Below, one piece after another: positions 35,479 through 43,631 of a stretch of DNA of 64,000 nucleotides (positions are counted from its first letter, which is position 1; each line of letters begins with the position of its first letter). The DNA lies in contig NZ_JADEXU010000008.1 in the NCBI RefSeq assembly GCF_015206895.1, forward strand, positions 33,363-97,362, given 5' to 3'. The stretch comes from Nostoc sp. LEGE 12450. GTDB lineage: Bacteria; Cyanobacteriota; Cyanobacteriia; Cyanobacteriales; Nostocaceae. A model generated the notes under the pieces. That model saw nothing but the letters and a program-made list of their open reading frames with translations, searched no databases and was not told the origin of the DNA. The translations under genes were made by a program, and so were the position numbers.

Positions 35479-36751
35479 AAAGTGGAAACATTGGTCGAAA
35501 ATAAAATTCTTACGTTGTGCTGATAAGTTACTAGCAGCCGTTGGAATTGTTGTTGCGTCCCTCGTCTTTACGGCAACAAATACAGAAGTTTTTGGACAAG
35601 ATATATACCCTAAGAGTAAGCAATTTCCGTTAGGACTATACTCCATACACGAAGCACAAGATATGCAGAGAGTGCGGCAATTGGGATGGAAAATCGCCCA
35701 GACATATCATTTTACCCCTTCTTTTCTTGAGACTGTAGCTAAAGGTAAGATGCTTGCTCTTGCCAGCCTGCCAGGTAAATCTGAGCCGATACCAGAAGTG
35801 CAAGCAGCAAAGAAGATAACTGCTCTTGCTAAGAGCGATCGAGTAGCGTGGTGGGAATTTCCTGAAGAACGGCGCTATTGGAGAGATGGAGAAATGGCGA
35901 TAGTTACTAATTATGCGAGTTGGACACGCAAATACGATCCAAAAAAGCGACCGAATTATATGTATATTCCCGGTCACTATGATGCTACAAGTGTTCAGCA
36001 GTATGTACCTTATTTGGATATCATTCCCTCCAGCATTTACACAAACTATATAGGGGTGCCACATGCATGGGTGCGGTGGCGGATGGAAACCACACTAAAA
36101 GGGATCGAGTTAGCAAAAGCCAAAATAGGCCCTGATTATCTGAATGGAGAAAAAACTCCTGTAGCAATTTTGGAACTCTTTCACGAATCAGGCAATGCGA
36201 TCGCCACAAAGGAAGGGGCATACCACGACTTTTGGCAGTCTATCGTATCTGGTGCTAGGGGGATTCTGATTTTTTCCTACTGGCACAAGCGCGACCATCC
36301 TAATCTGGAAAGTGTTTTGCAAACATATCATAAGGCTGCTGGAGAGATTGTAGGGCCAGAGCAATTGGGCTCGGCTATCTTGTATGGCACGAGGCTGGAT
36401 AATGTGAGCTTTAAGATTGTCGCTGGACCAGCAAGGACAGAGGAGTTTTATACCTATGGCATGGAGCAACCACTCAGCTTTCCCTCTATTAATTTGCTGA
36501 CAACTGTTTGGAATCAATTTACTTACATTATTGCCGTCAACTCAGCAAATAAACCTGTTTCTGTTAGTTTTACTGGACTTTCTAATACATCCACCAAAGC
36601 AACTGTTCTATTTGAAAACAAAAAAGTTCTGCTTAACGAAGGAGTATTAAATGCCGAATTTAAACCACTTGGCGTACATATCTTCAAAATTCCTAGCAGC
36701 AAAGTATTGAAAAGAGAAAAGCAAAGTATCTACGCTCAAGTGCCTCGATGA
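35456..36751 (+). CDS. Secreted TIM-barrel-like protein, probable glycoside hydrolase
   Basis: A 431-residue protein with an N-terminal basic stretch and hydrophobic segment (about 24-45) ending at VFGQD, which fits a signal peptide. The mature part reads FPLGLYSIHEAQDMQRVRQ, VAWWEFPEERRYW, YMYIPGHYDATSVQQYVPYL and GARGILIFSYWHKRD, the strand-loop pattern of a (beta/alpha)8 glycosidase-like barrel, then a beta-sandwich tail (VNSANKPVSVSFTGL). Acidic residues in WWEFPEE and ILELFHESG are possible catalytic sites. It overlaps the upstream GT4 by 23 bases, with AAGG six bases before ATG. A role in trimming or releasing the polysaccharide is inferred from position; no family was firmly recognised. 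Confidence 0.7.
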   Translation: MKRILAFKKWKHWSKIKFLRCADKLLAAVGIVVASLVFTATNTEVFGQDIYPKSKQFPLGLYSIHEAQDMQRVRQLGWKIAQTYHFTPSFLETVAKGKMLALASLPGKSEPIPEVQAAKKITALAKSDRVAWWEFPEERRYWRDGEMAIVTNYASWTRKYDPKKRPNYMYIPGHYDATSVQQYVPYLDIIPSSIYTNYIGVPHAWVRWRMETTLKGIELAKAKIGPDYLNGEKTPVAILELFHESGNAIATKEGAYHDFWQSIVSGARGILIFSYWHKRDHPNLESVLQTYHKAAGEIVGPEQLGSAILYGTRLDNVSFKIVAGPARTEEFYTYGMEQPLSFPSINLLTTVWNQFTYIIAVNSANKPVSVSFTGLSNTSTKATVLFENKKVLLNEGVLNAEFKPLGVHIFKIPSSKVLKREKQSIYAQVPR

Positions 36752-36806
36752 AACTGGTAGATATTGATTCCTGATTTTTACCTTTACGACAGTGAAAGCT
36801 ACAGCT

Positions 36807-37442
36807 ATGAACAGCAAATATTTACAAAAACATTTTTTCAGAAAAAATAGCAGATTAATCAAGTCTATATTAGATAGATTTGTAGCAGCGATCGCCCTTT
36901 TAGCTCTTTCTCCAGTGATATTGATAATTGCGATCGCTATTTATCTCCGCATGGGTTATCCGGTTCTGTTCACTCAGCCCCGTCCTGGTAAAAATGCTCG
37001 TATTTTCAATTTTTACAAGTTCCGCACTATGACGGATGAACGCGATGCCAAAGGTAATCTTCTCCCTGATGAGAAACGCCTCACGCCTTTTGGTGAATTT
37101 CTTCGTCAAACCAGTTTAGACGAACTCCCTCAATTGTGGAACGTTCTCAAAGGTGACATGAGTTTTGTGGGACCTCGCCCTTTATTGGTTAGCTATCTTG
37201 ACCGTTACACTCCTGAACAAGCACGCCGTCATCAAGTGAAACCAGGCATCACAGGTTTAGCACAAATTAAAGGCCGCAACGCTATTGGTTGGGAAAAAAA
37301 ATTTAACCTTGATATCTGGTATATCGATAATTGGAGTTTGTGGTTGGACGTGAAGATTTTTTTTCTTACGGTGTTCAAAGTATTAGAACAAAATGGAATC
37401 GACCAAAAAGGCCACATCTCCTCTGAAGAATTTAAAGGTTAA
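36807..37442 (+). CDS. Priming sugar-phosphate transferase (PglC/WcaJ C-terminal-type)
   Basis: A 211-residue phosphoglycosyl transferase that moves a sugar-1-phosphate from UDP to undecaprenyl phosphate and so starts the repeat unit. One hydrophobic helix near the N-terminus (FVAAIALLALSPVILIIAIA) is followed by RPGKNARIFNFYKFRTM, the catalytic SLDELPQLWNVLKGDMSFVG (Asp-Glu pair), and PGITGLAQIKGR. The small size, without the extra N-terminal domain of WcaJ/WbaP, is like PglC. I prefer ATG 36807; a GTG at 36792 is possible. With the PglF-like and PglE-like enzymes nearby it suggests a bacillosamine-like first sugar. Confidence 0.92.
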   Translation: MNSKYLQKHFFRKNSRLIKSILDRFVAAIALLALSPVILIIAIAIYLRMGYPVLFTQPRPGKNARIFNFYKFRTMTDERDAKGNLLPDEKRLTPFGEFLRQTSLDELPQLWNVLKGDMSFVGPRPLLVSYLDRYTPEQARRHQVKPGITGLAQIKGRNAIGWEKKFNLDIWYIDNWSLWLDVKIFFLTVFKVLEQNGIDQKGHISSEEFKG

Positions 37443-37457
37443 CTTAAGGAAAATTAA

Positions 37458-38348
37458 ATGATTAAAATTTTCAGCCCACATCTAGATCGAGCGCAACTAG
37501 AACTTTTACCAACTGCTCAAGATGTTGCTTTTTACGAAGAACACGGTTGGTATATCTCCAAAAAAGTCATTCCCGATGAAATGATTGATGCAGCCATTTT
37601 AGCTAGCGAAAAATTCTATTTTGGAGAGCGAGATACAAAGCTTCCTTCTAGTACAGGTTATAGCAACTGGAAGCTAGGAGATGAGAATGCTATTCGTAAT
37701 AACGAATTCGTTTCTTTGCAAAATAATATCCTCCGAGAGTTCGCACTTCAGCCAATTATTGGAGCAATTGCCGCTAGGCTAACTAAAAGCAAACGTATTC
37801 GCCTATTTGAAGACCAGTTAGTTTATAAAGCTCCACACAGTCAAGATGGCAAAGGGGTAGTTGGCTGGCATACAGACAGTGCTTACTGCTCTACCTGTAC
37901 TTCAGATAAGCTACTAGCTGCTTGGATTCCTTTTCATGACTGCGATGAGTCTAGAGCGCCGCTAGTTGTCATTGATGGTAGTCACAAATGGTCTGGTAAC
38001 GAACATTTACGCTACTTCAACCAGCAAAATCTTAAAGAGATAGAACAAAAATTTGCCCAAATAGGACGCAAGATTATCGAAGTTCCTATGACTTTAGAAA
38101 AAGGGCAAATGAGTTTTCATAACTGTAGAACGATTCATGGCAGTTATCCTAATCACAGCGATTTATTTCGTTTAGCAATAGCTGTACATCTCCAAGATGA
38201 TGACAACCGCTATCAAGCTTTTTGGAATCCGCCAGGTAAACGCATTCATCACTTCCTTGACAGCATTTGTCGCAAACTGCCCAATGGAAATCCAGATTAT
38301 AGTGACCCAGCAATATTTACTATTTTGTGGTCAGCAGAAGATGGATAG
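37458..38348 (+). CDS. Phytanoyl-CoA dioxygenase (PhyH) family protein
   Basis: A 296-residue Fe(II)/2-oxoglutarate-dependent oxygenase. The iron site is visible as GWHTDSAY (His138, Asp140) and the distal His227 in HNCRTIHGS, with Arg238 (LFRLAIAVHLQ) in the position that binds 2-oxoglutarate. EHGWYISKKVIPDEMID near the N-terminus is usual for PhyH proteins. AAGGA precedes ATG 37458 and it follows the priming transferase by 15 bases. Members of this family hydroxylate small molecules, lipids or sugars; in this setting a modified sugar or an acyl decoration is a reasonable guess, not proven. Confidence 0.88.
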   Translation: MIKIFSPHLDRAQLELLPTAQDVAFYEEHGWYISKKVIPDEMIDAAILASEKFYFGERDTKLPSSTGYSNWKLGDENAIRNNEFVSLQNNILREFALQPIIGAIAARLTKSKRIRLFEDQLVYKAPHSQDGKGVVGWHTDSAYCSTCTSDKLLAAWIPFHDCDESRAPLVVIDGSHKWSGNEHLRYFNQQNLKEIEQKFAQIGRKIIEVPMTLEKGQMSFHNCRTIHGSYPNHSDLFRLAIAVHLQDDDNRYQAFWNPPGKRIHHFLDSICRKLPNGNPDYSDPAIFTILWSAEDG

Positions 38349-38386
38349 CAAATACTAAAACATAGCCAAATAATTGGAAGAATCAC

Positions 38387-39466
38387 ATGAATTTACAAGT
38401 ACAAATAATAGAATTAACAAATGATTTGTGGTTAAAAACCCTGCAAGAAATTCGTCATGATTTTTACCATTTGCCTGAGTACAGCTATTTAGAAGCTAAA
38501 AGAACTGATACTATCCCCGAAGCTATATTAATAACTGAAGGTGAAAAAAAGTTTTTTGTCCCTTATTTACTCAGGAAATGTAATGATATCCTCTTTGAAG
38601 GACTACAATCAGCAGATATTTTTGATGTTGTTTCCCCCTATGGCTATCCGGGAATCTTGCTCAGTGAAGCAGCTCTTAACACACCAGGATTTCTAGATAC
38701 TGCTCTAGATATCATGAAGCAGGAATTTCACTCTAGGGGAATATGCTCCGCTTTCTTTCGTTTGCATCCAATTCTCAATGAGAGTTTCACCAAAGTCTCT
38801 CAAACGGAAACTTTGAAACTTACAGGCGAAACAGTCTCAGTTGATTTGAGGCTTTCTAACTTGTGGACTCACACCAGAAAGGGTCATCGTAGCACAATTA
38901 ACAAGTGTAAGCGCCTCGGAATGATTGCCAAGATGGTTCCATTCCAAGATTATTTGGACGAATTTGTTGCAATCTATGAAGAAACCATGAAACGTGTCAA
39001 TGCAACGACAGGATACTATTCCTTTAATTCCGAATATTTTACTCAAATGAATGATTTGTTAGGTGTTAGTCTTCATCTATGCATTGTTGAACACGAACAT
39101 CAGATAGCTTGTGTTGGTTTATATACAGAATGTTGTGGAATTATGCAAAGCACACTTGGGGGAACAAGAAATCAGTTTGTTCATTTATCACCAGGTAGTT
39201 TAGAAACCGACTATGCAAGATATTGGGCACAGAAACGCGGGAATGAATTTTTGCACTTGGGGGGTGGAGTTGGTAGTTCAAATGAGGATAGTTTATATAT
39301 TTTCAAAGCGGGTTTCTCTCAACTGACTCACAAGTTTTTAACATTACGTTTAATAATTGATGAGGAAAAATATTATAACCTGGTGAACTTAAGAGCGAAA
39401 GTTATAGGTAAAACAGCATCAGAATTATTGGAATCAGACTTTTTTCCTGCTTATCGTTCACATTGA
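38387..39466 (+). CDS. FemAB/GNAT-type acyl- or aminoacyltransferase
   Basis: A 359-residue protein of the FemAB/BioF2 GNAT group. The N-terminal half has EIRHDFYHLPEYSYLEAKR and FVPYLLRKCND. The C-terminal half has LWTHTRKGHRSTINKCKRLG, DYLDEFVAIYEETMKRV, and FLHLGGGVGSSNEDSLYIFK, a segment typical of the double-GNAT fold of these proteins. Relatives transfer amino acids or acyl groups to amines of cell-wall or exopolysaccharide precursors. It stands between the PhyH and ATP-grasp genes. An N-acylation of the 4-amino sugar predicted for this cluster is plausible. Confidence 0.8.
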   Translation: MNLQVQIIELTNDLWLKTLQEIRHDFYHLPEYSYLEAKRTDTIPEAILITEGEKKFFVPYLLRKCNDILFEGLQSADIFDVVSPYGYPGILLSEAALNTPGFLDTALDIMKQEFHSRGICSAFFRLHPILNESFTKVSQTETLKLTGETVSVDLRLSNLWTHTRKGHRSTINKCKRLGMIAKMVPFQDYLDEFVAIYEETMKRVNATTGYYSFNSEYFTQMNDLLGVSLHLCIVEHEHQIACVGLYTECCGIMQSTLGGTRNQFVHLSPGSLETDYARYWAQKRGNEFLHLGGGVGSSNEDSLYIFKAGFSQLTHKFLTLRLIIDEEKYYNLVNLRAKVIGKTASELLESDFFPAYRSH

Positions 39467-39575
39467 ATAACCACGATCGGAAAATTATGCTTTTCATTTT
39501 TCATATTGGTTAAGCAATTAAGCTTGATAATGCTTCTAGTATTTAAGTTTTGAAAATTTACATAAATCATAGTCA

Positions 39576-40754
39576 ATGAAAATTCAACAAGCATCCGTTT
39601 TAATTCCCGATCCATGCAACAATCCTCTTGCGTACTATGCAATACGCTGTCTTAAAAAAGCTAATAGTGAATTTAAGATAAATGTGATTGTTTCTTCAGA
39701 CCAAGTATCAGATGAGAATGAATGGTTATATTTTTACAAGCATTCGGCATATATTGATAGTTTAGTTATTTCGAAAAATAGGATGAATTCAATAAAGTAT
39801 TTAGATGAGGTAATTAGGACAATCGAAACTCAAGGAATAAATATTATATTTCCGGCTTCTGAAGAAAGCTTCAAGTTTGTTTCAAAATATAGAGATAAAT
39901 TGTCAAAATTGTGTAGAGTAGTAGCATTACCAAGTGAAGAAAATTTAGATACAGCCTTTGACAAATGGAAGTTGCACCTTTTATTAAAAAAACATAATAT
40001 TCTAACACCTGAAACAGTTTTACTTAAAGAGATTGAGAATATTAGCCAATTTAATTATACTGTAATACTCAAACCAGTTGATGGCAGTGGTGGAAAAAAT
40101 ATACAAAAATTTGAGTCTTTAGAAGAAGAAAACTTTCAGGCTCTTTGTAACTATCCCAACGATGCCTATATTGTTCAAAAATATGTACCTGGTCATGACA
40201 TAGGTTGTAGTGTTCTTTGTCAGGATGGGCAAGTTCTTGCTTACACAATACAACAGCAATTAGGGTTAACAAAAGGATTTACTCCCAAAATTGACAAATT
40301 GAAGTTTGTTCATGATTCTGCTGTTATTGATATAGTCACAAAAACTATGAATGTACTTAAATGGAATGGTGTTGCTAATTTAGACTTAAGATATAATTCT
40401 CAAACAGGACAAATTAATGTTATTGAAATCAATCCACGGTTTTGGCAATCTCTAATGGGTTCTCTCTCAGTTGGTGTAAATTTTCCGTATATTTTATATT
40501 TACTATCAAATAACATCAGTTTTGAGAAGATTTCCTATAAAGAACAATATTATGCTAAATTCCATAGGTTCATTCAAGATGCTTTCAACGGCTCTTTAGA
40601 ATATAGTTTGTCTGATACGAATGTTAAATATTTTTTATCAGATCCAAGTGGTATACTCCATTTCTTATTTTATAAGCTTATTAAACAGAAGTTACTTCAA
40701 AATATGAAAAGTATATTTTCTTTGCAATCTCAGAAATTACAAAATGTTAAATAA
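39576..40754 (+). CDS. ATP-grasp domain ligase
   Basis: A 392-residue ATP-grasp enzyme of the carbamoyl-phosphate-synthase-like type. VILKPVDGSGGKNIQKFESL (flexible glycine-rich loop), DAYIVQKYVPGHDIGCSVLC and NGVANLDLRYNSQTGQINVI followed by EINPRFWQ (metal- and ATP-binding acids) are clear. The N-terminal part (ASVLIPDPCNNPLAYYAIRC) is a pre-ATP-grasp domain. Such ligases join a carboxylate to an amine with ATP. The gene is AT-rich and separated by 110 bases from the FemAB gene. It may make an amide decoration for the polysaccharide; substrate unknown. Confidence 0.85.
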   Translation: MKIQQASVLIPDPCNNPLAYYAIRCLKKANSEFKINVIVSSDQVSDENEWLYFYKHSAYIDSLVISKNRMNSIKYLDEVIRTIETQGINIIFPASEESFKFVSKYRDKLSKLCRVVALPSEENLDTAFDKWKLHLLLKKHNILTPETVLLKEIENISQFNYTVILKPVDGSGGKNIQKFESLEEENFQALCNYPNDAYIVQKYVPGHDIGCSVLCQDGQVLAYTIQQQLGLTKGFTPKIDKLKFVHDSAVIDIVTKTMNVLKWNGVANLDLRYNSQTGQINVIEINPRFWQSLMGSLSVGVNFPYILYLLSNNISFEKISYKEQYYAKFHRFIQDAFNGSLEYSLSDTNVKYFLSDPSGILHFLFYKLIKQKLLQNMKSIFSLQSQKLQNVK

Positions 40755-40807
40755 CAAGTAAGTGTAAAGGTTTTTTAAGTCATCAACAATACTTTGAGGA
40801 GTTTCTC

Positions 40808-40873
40808 ATGAAAAAATCTGAATTATTGCAGCCTTATCAGATAATCCAAACTACTGAAAATAATTATGACTAA
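40808..40873 (+). CDS. Tiny leader-like ORF (21 residues) upstream of the aminotransferase
   Basis: ATG 40808 is preceded by GAGGAG with six bases of spacing, the strongest ribosome-binding site of this stretch. The frame encodes MKKSELLQPYQIIQTTENNY plus D and stops at 40873, eight bases into the next gene, whose own ATG (40866) lacks a good site. This arrangement suggests translational coupling, or a remnant of a longer gene. Whether the peptide has any function is unknown. Confidence 0.45.
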   Translation: MKKSELLQPYQIIQTTENNYD

Positions 40874-42035
40874 ACCAATCTTGCTCTCGACTCCACACAT
40901 GGGCGATCGCGAGCTAGAACTCATCAAAGAAGCTTTTGATACTAACTGGATTGCACCAGTAGGCCCACACGTAAATGCTTTTGAGCAAGAATTTTGTCAA
41001 GAAACTGGGGCTGGGTATGCGGCGGCTGTTAGTTCTGGTACAGCAGCTCTGCATTTGGCTTTACGGTTAGTAGGTGTCCAGTCTGGAGATGAAGTTTTTT
41101 GCTCTACCCTGACATTTATAGCTACTGCCAATCCAATTGCCTACTTAGGAGCAAAACCAGTATTTATTGATAGCGATCGCACTTCTTGGAATATGAATCC
41201 TGACTTATTGCAGGAAGCGCTAGAGAACCGCGCACGTTTTGGCAGATTGCCTAAAGCAGTGGTACTTGTGCATCTGTATGGTCAAAGTGCAGATATCGAT
41301 CCCATCCTGAAAGCTTGCAATCAATATGATGTTCCTTTAATTGAAGACGCAGCTGAAGCTTTAGGTGCTACCTACAAAAAGCGTTCTCCAGGAACTTTTG
41401 GGCGTATTGGCATTTACTCCTTCAATGGCAATAAAATCATCACTACCTCCGGCGGCGGGATGTTGGTTTCCGACGATCCACAATTGGTGGCAAAAGCCCG
41501 TTTCTTAGCAACCCAAGCACGCGATTCATCTCCCCATTACCAACACTCGGAAATTGGTTACAACTACCGCCTGAGCAATGTTTTAGCTGGTATTGGTCGC
41601 GGTCAATTACATCTTTTGAGTGAGCGAGTGGCAGCTAGAAGACGCAACTTTAAGATTTACCAACAGGTTTTAGGAAATCTTCCAGGCATAGAATTTATGC
41701 CGGAAGCTATTTTTGGCTGTGCTACTCGCTGGTTAACCTGTTTAACAATCGATCCAGCAACTTTTGGAGCAGATCGAGAACAAGTCCGCATCGCGCTTGC
41801 CGCACAGCAAATTGAAACTCGTCCTGTATGGAAGCCTTTGCATCTCCAGCCTGTGTTTGCTGAGTGTGAATATATTGGAGATACAGTCGCTAAAGATTTA
41901 TTTACACACGGTCTTTGCCTACCTTCGGGTTCTAATCTTACAGACGAAGATTTGGAGCAAGTGATTAGTGAAATTCTAGCAATTCACCATAATAGTTCTA
42001 AAAGTCCTACTTCTATGTCTCTATTTAATCGGTAG
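40866..42035 (+). CDS. DegT/DnrJ/EryC1/StrS-family aminotransferase (PglE-like)
   Basis: A 389-residue PLP enzyme. The start ILLSTPHMGDRELELIKEAF and NWIAPVGPHVNAFE are typical of PglE/PseC-type 4-aminotransferases of UDP-4-keto-6-deoxy sugars. VPLIEDAAEALGATYKKRS (156-174) and SFNGNKIITTSGGGM (185-199, Lys190 as PLP lysine) are the cofactor motifs. The matching dehydratase is at 26237 and the priming transferase at 36807, a PglF-PglE-PglC set. Its start lies inside the tiny upstream ORF. A dedicated PglD-type acetyltransferase is not visible on this strand. Confidence 0.92.
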   Translation: MTKPILLSTPHMGDRELELIKEAFDTNWIAPVGPHVNAFEQEFCQETGAGYAAAVSSGTAALHLALRLVGVQSGDEVFCSTLTFIATANPIAYLGAKPVFIDSDRTSWNMNPDLLQEALENRARFGRLPKAVVLVHLYGQSADIDPILKACNQYDVPLIEDAAEALGATYKKRSPGTFGRIGIYSFNGNKIITTSGGGMLVSDDPQLVAKARFLATQARDSSPHYQHSEIGYNYRLSNVLAGIGRGQLHLLSERVAARRRNFKIYQQVLGNLPGIEFMPEAIFGCATRWLTCLTIDPATFGADREQVRIALAAQQIETRPVWKPLHLQPVFAECEYIGDTVAKDLFTHGLCLPSGSNLTDEDLEQVISEILAIHHNSSKSPTSMSLFNR

Positions 42036-42129
42036 CTTGGCTTGATAAATTATCTATCTTATTTCTTTTGCAGCAATATTGAGTCATCAATCTTAATTAC
42101 ATCAATCATTAAAAATTCAATTTAAATTT

Positions 42130-43533
42130 ATGGAATCTCAAACAGAAAGCATTGTTACGTTTAATACCTATTTGCAAATTTTGAAGCGTCGGTGGTTGTC
42201 TTTTATAATAATATTTTTCCCAGCTTTGCTAATTTCATTGCTACCTTTGTTGTTAAGACAACCTAATTATATGGCAGAGGGAAAGCTGTTGTTCCACAAA
42301 ACAAATATAACTTCTTCCCTAACGGGAGTAGGAACAGAAATAAACAAGCTAGAATCAGTATTTCAGGATCAAACTAATCCTTTAAACACAGAGGCAGAAG
42401 TTATACGCTCTATACCTATAGTGCAAAAAGCTATAAACAAACTTAACTTGAAGGACGACAAAGGGGAGCTTATAAATCTCCAGGCTTTTCTTAAAAAGTT
42501 GACTGTGAATAATATTGATGGAACTGATATTTTATTAGTATCATATCAAGATAACAACCCGGAAATTGCAACAGAAGTTGTTAATAAATTGATGGATGCT
42601 TATTTAGAATATAATGTATCCGCTCAGAGGAATCAAACTACGGCTGCTCGCAAATTTTTAGAAAAACAGATGCCGAATGCAGAATTAACTGTTCTAAAAG
42701 CAGAAGCCGATATCGCAAAGTTTAAAGAAAACTATAAAAGTGTTTCCCTGCCGGAGGAAGCAAGTAAGGCAGTAGAAAATATTGCAGATTTACAAAAGAA
42801 ATTTAGTGAAGCTCAATCAAGAATTGCTGATATCGATGCACAATCTAAAGAAATCCGCGAACAATTGGGTATGAACTCTCGGCAGGCAATGATTAAGACT
42901 TCCCTTAGCCAAATTTCAGGTGTACAAGATATTCTCAAAGAAATTCAACAATTAGAGTCGCAACTTACACTCAGGCGAACTGTTGTAAAAGACACCCATC
43001 CGCAAATTCTAGATTTAGAAGACAAGTTAAAGTCTTTAAACAAGTTACTGCAACAACGCATAAAAAAAGTTACAGGAACGAATAAACCACAACTAAATCA
43101 AAACTTTGAATTAGGAGAGCTACAACAGCAGCTCTCAGCGAAGCTTATAGAATTAGAGTCAACCCATCTAGGTTTAGAAAGCCAAGCTGCTGCTTTATCT
43201 AACTTACAAGCTAGCCACAAAAAACGTTTGAGTTATCTTCCGAGATTAGAACAACAACAACGCCAGTTAGAACGTAAAGCACAAGTTGCACAATCTACTT
43301 ATTTACTTTTGCAACAAAAGCTAGAAGAAAGCCGTTTAGCGGAAAATCAAAACTTAGGTAATGCGAGTATCCTATCCGAAGCTCAAGTTCCTCAAGAGCC
43401 TATTTCTTCTCCTTTTATGCTTGTGAGTGCTTCTTTATTGGCTATCCTGGCTACTTTAGTGGCTATCTTTATTTTGGAAGCAACAGATAAATCAATTAAG
43501 ACTGTTGATGAGACCAAAAGTTGTTGGGATTGA
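42130..43533 (+). CDS. Wzz/GumC-like chain-length protein, C-terminally truncated by a frameshift
   Basis: A 467-residue protein with helix 1 at about 20-40, a long coiled-coil periplasmic region (KAEADIAKFKENYKSV, ADLQKKFSEAQSRIADIDAQ, LERKAQVAQSTYLLLQQKLE) and helix 2 at about 437-457 (MLVSASLLAILATLVAIFIL). The frame stops soon after SIKTVDETKS. In another frame the DNA continues LLGLTSLGIILSLSNT (from 43521), the normal continuation of GumC/Wzc proteins toward the kinase domain, until TAA 43629-43631. So a single-base change ended the gene and the kinase half is gone. The Wzz part may still work with the Wzc-like protein at 22575. Confidence 0.85.
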   Translation: MESQTESIVTFNTYLQILKRRWLSFIIIFFPALLISLLPLLLRQPNYMAEGKLLFHKTNITSSLTGVGTEINKLESVFQDQTNPLNTEAEVIRSIPIVQKAINKLNLKDDKGELINLQAFLKKLTVNNIDGTDILLVSYQDNNPEIATEVVNKLMDAYLEYNVSAQRNQTTAARKFLEKQMPNAELTVLKAEADIAKFKENYKSVSLPEEASKAVENIADLQKKFSEAQSRIADIDAQSKEIREQLGMNSRQAMIKTSLSQISGVQDILKEIQQLESQLTLRRTVVKDTHPQILDLEDKLKSLNKLLQQRIKKVTGTNKPQLNQNFELGELQQQLSAKLIELESTHLGLESQAAALSNLQASHKKRLSYLPRLEQQQRQLERKAQVAQSTYLLLQQKLEESRLAENQNLGNASILSEAQVPQEPISSPFMLVSASLLAILATLVAIFILEATDKSIKTVDETKSCWD

Positions 43534-43631
43534 CTTCATTAGGGATTATTCTTTCTTTGAGTAATACCATTTCACGAATATTACTGAATTCTAAATGCAA
43601 ACTTCCGAATCAATTTTATGGAGCTGCTTAA
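43521..43631 (+). pseudogene. Out-of-frame tail of the GumC-like gene
   Basis: These bases, shifted by one frame from the chain-length gene, encode LLGLTSLGIILSLSNTISRI and then 16 more residues up to TAA 43629-43631. LTSLGI(I/V)P is the usual sequence linking helix 2 of GumC proteins to the cytoplasmic ATPase, so this is the decayed 3' end rather than chance. The rest of the kinase domain has been deleted; the antisense GH31 gene ends at the same place. Confidence 0.75.

Noticed and set aside
43521..43631. Programmed frameshift making a full Wzc protein from the GumC-like gene
   Set aside because: No slippery heptamer is evident and the other frame itself ends after about 36 codons, so no kinase would be made.
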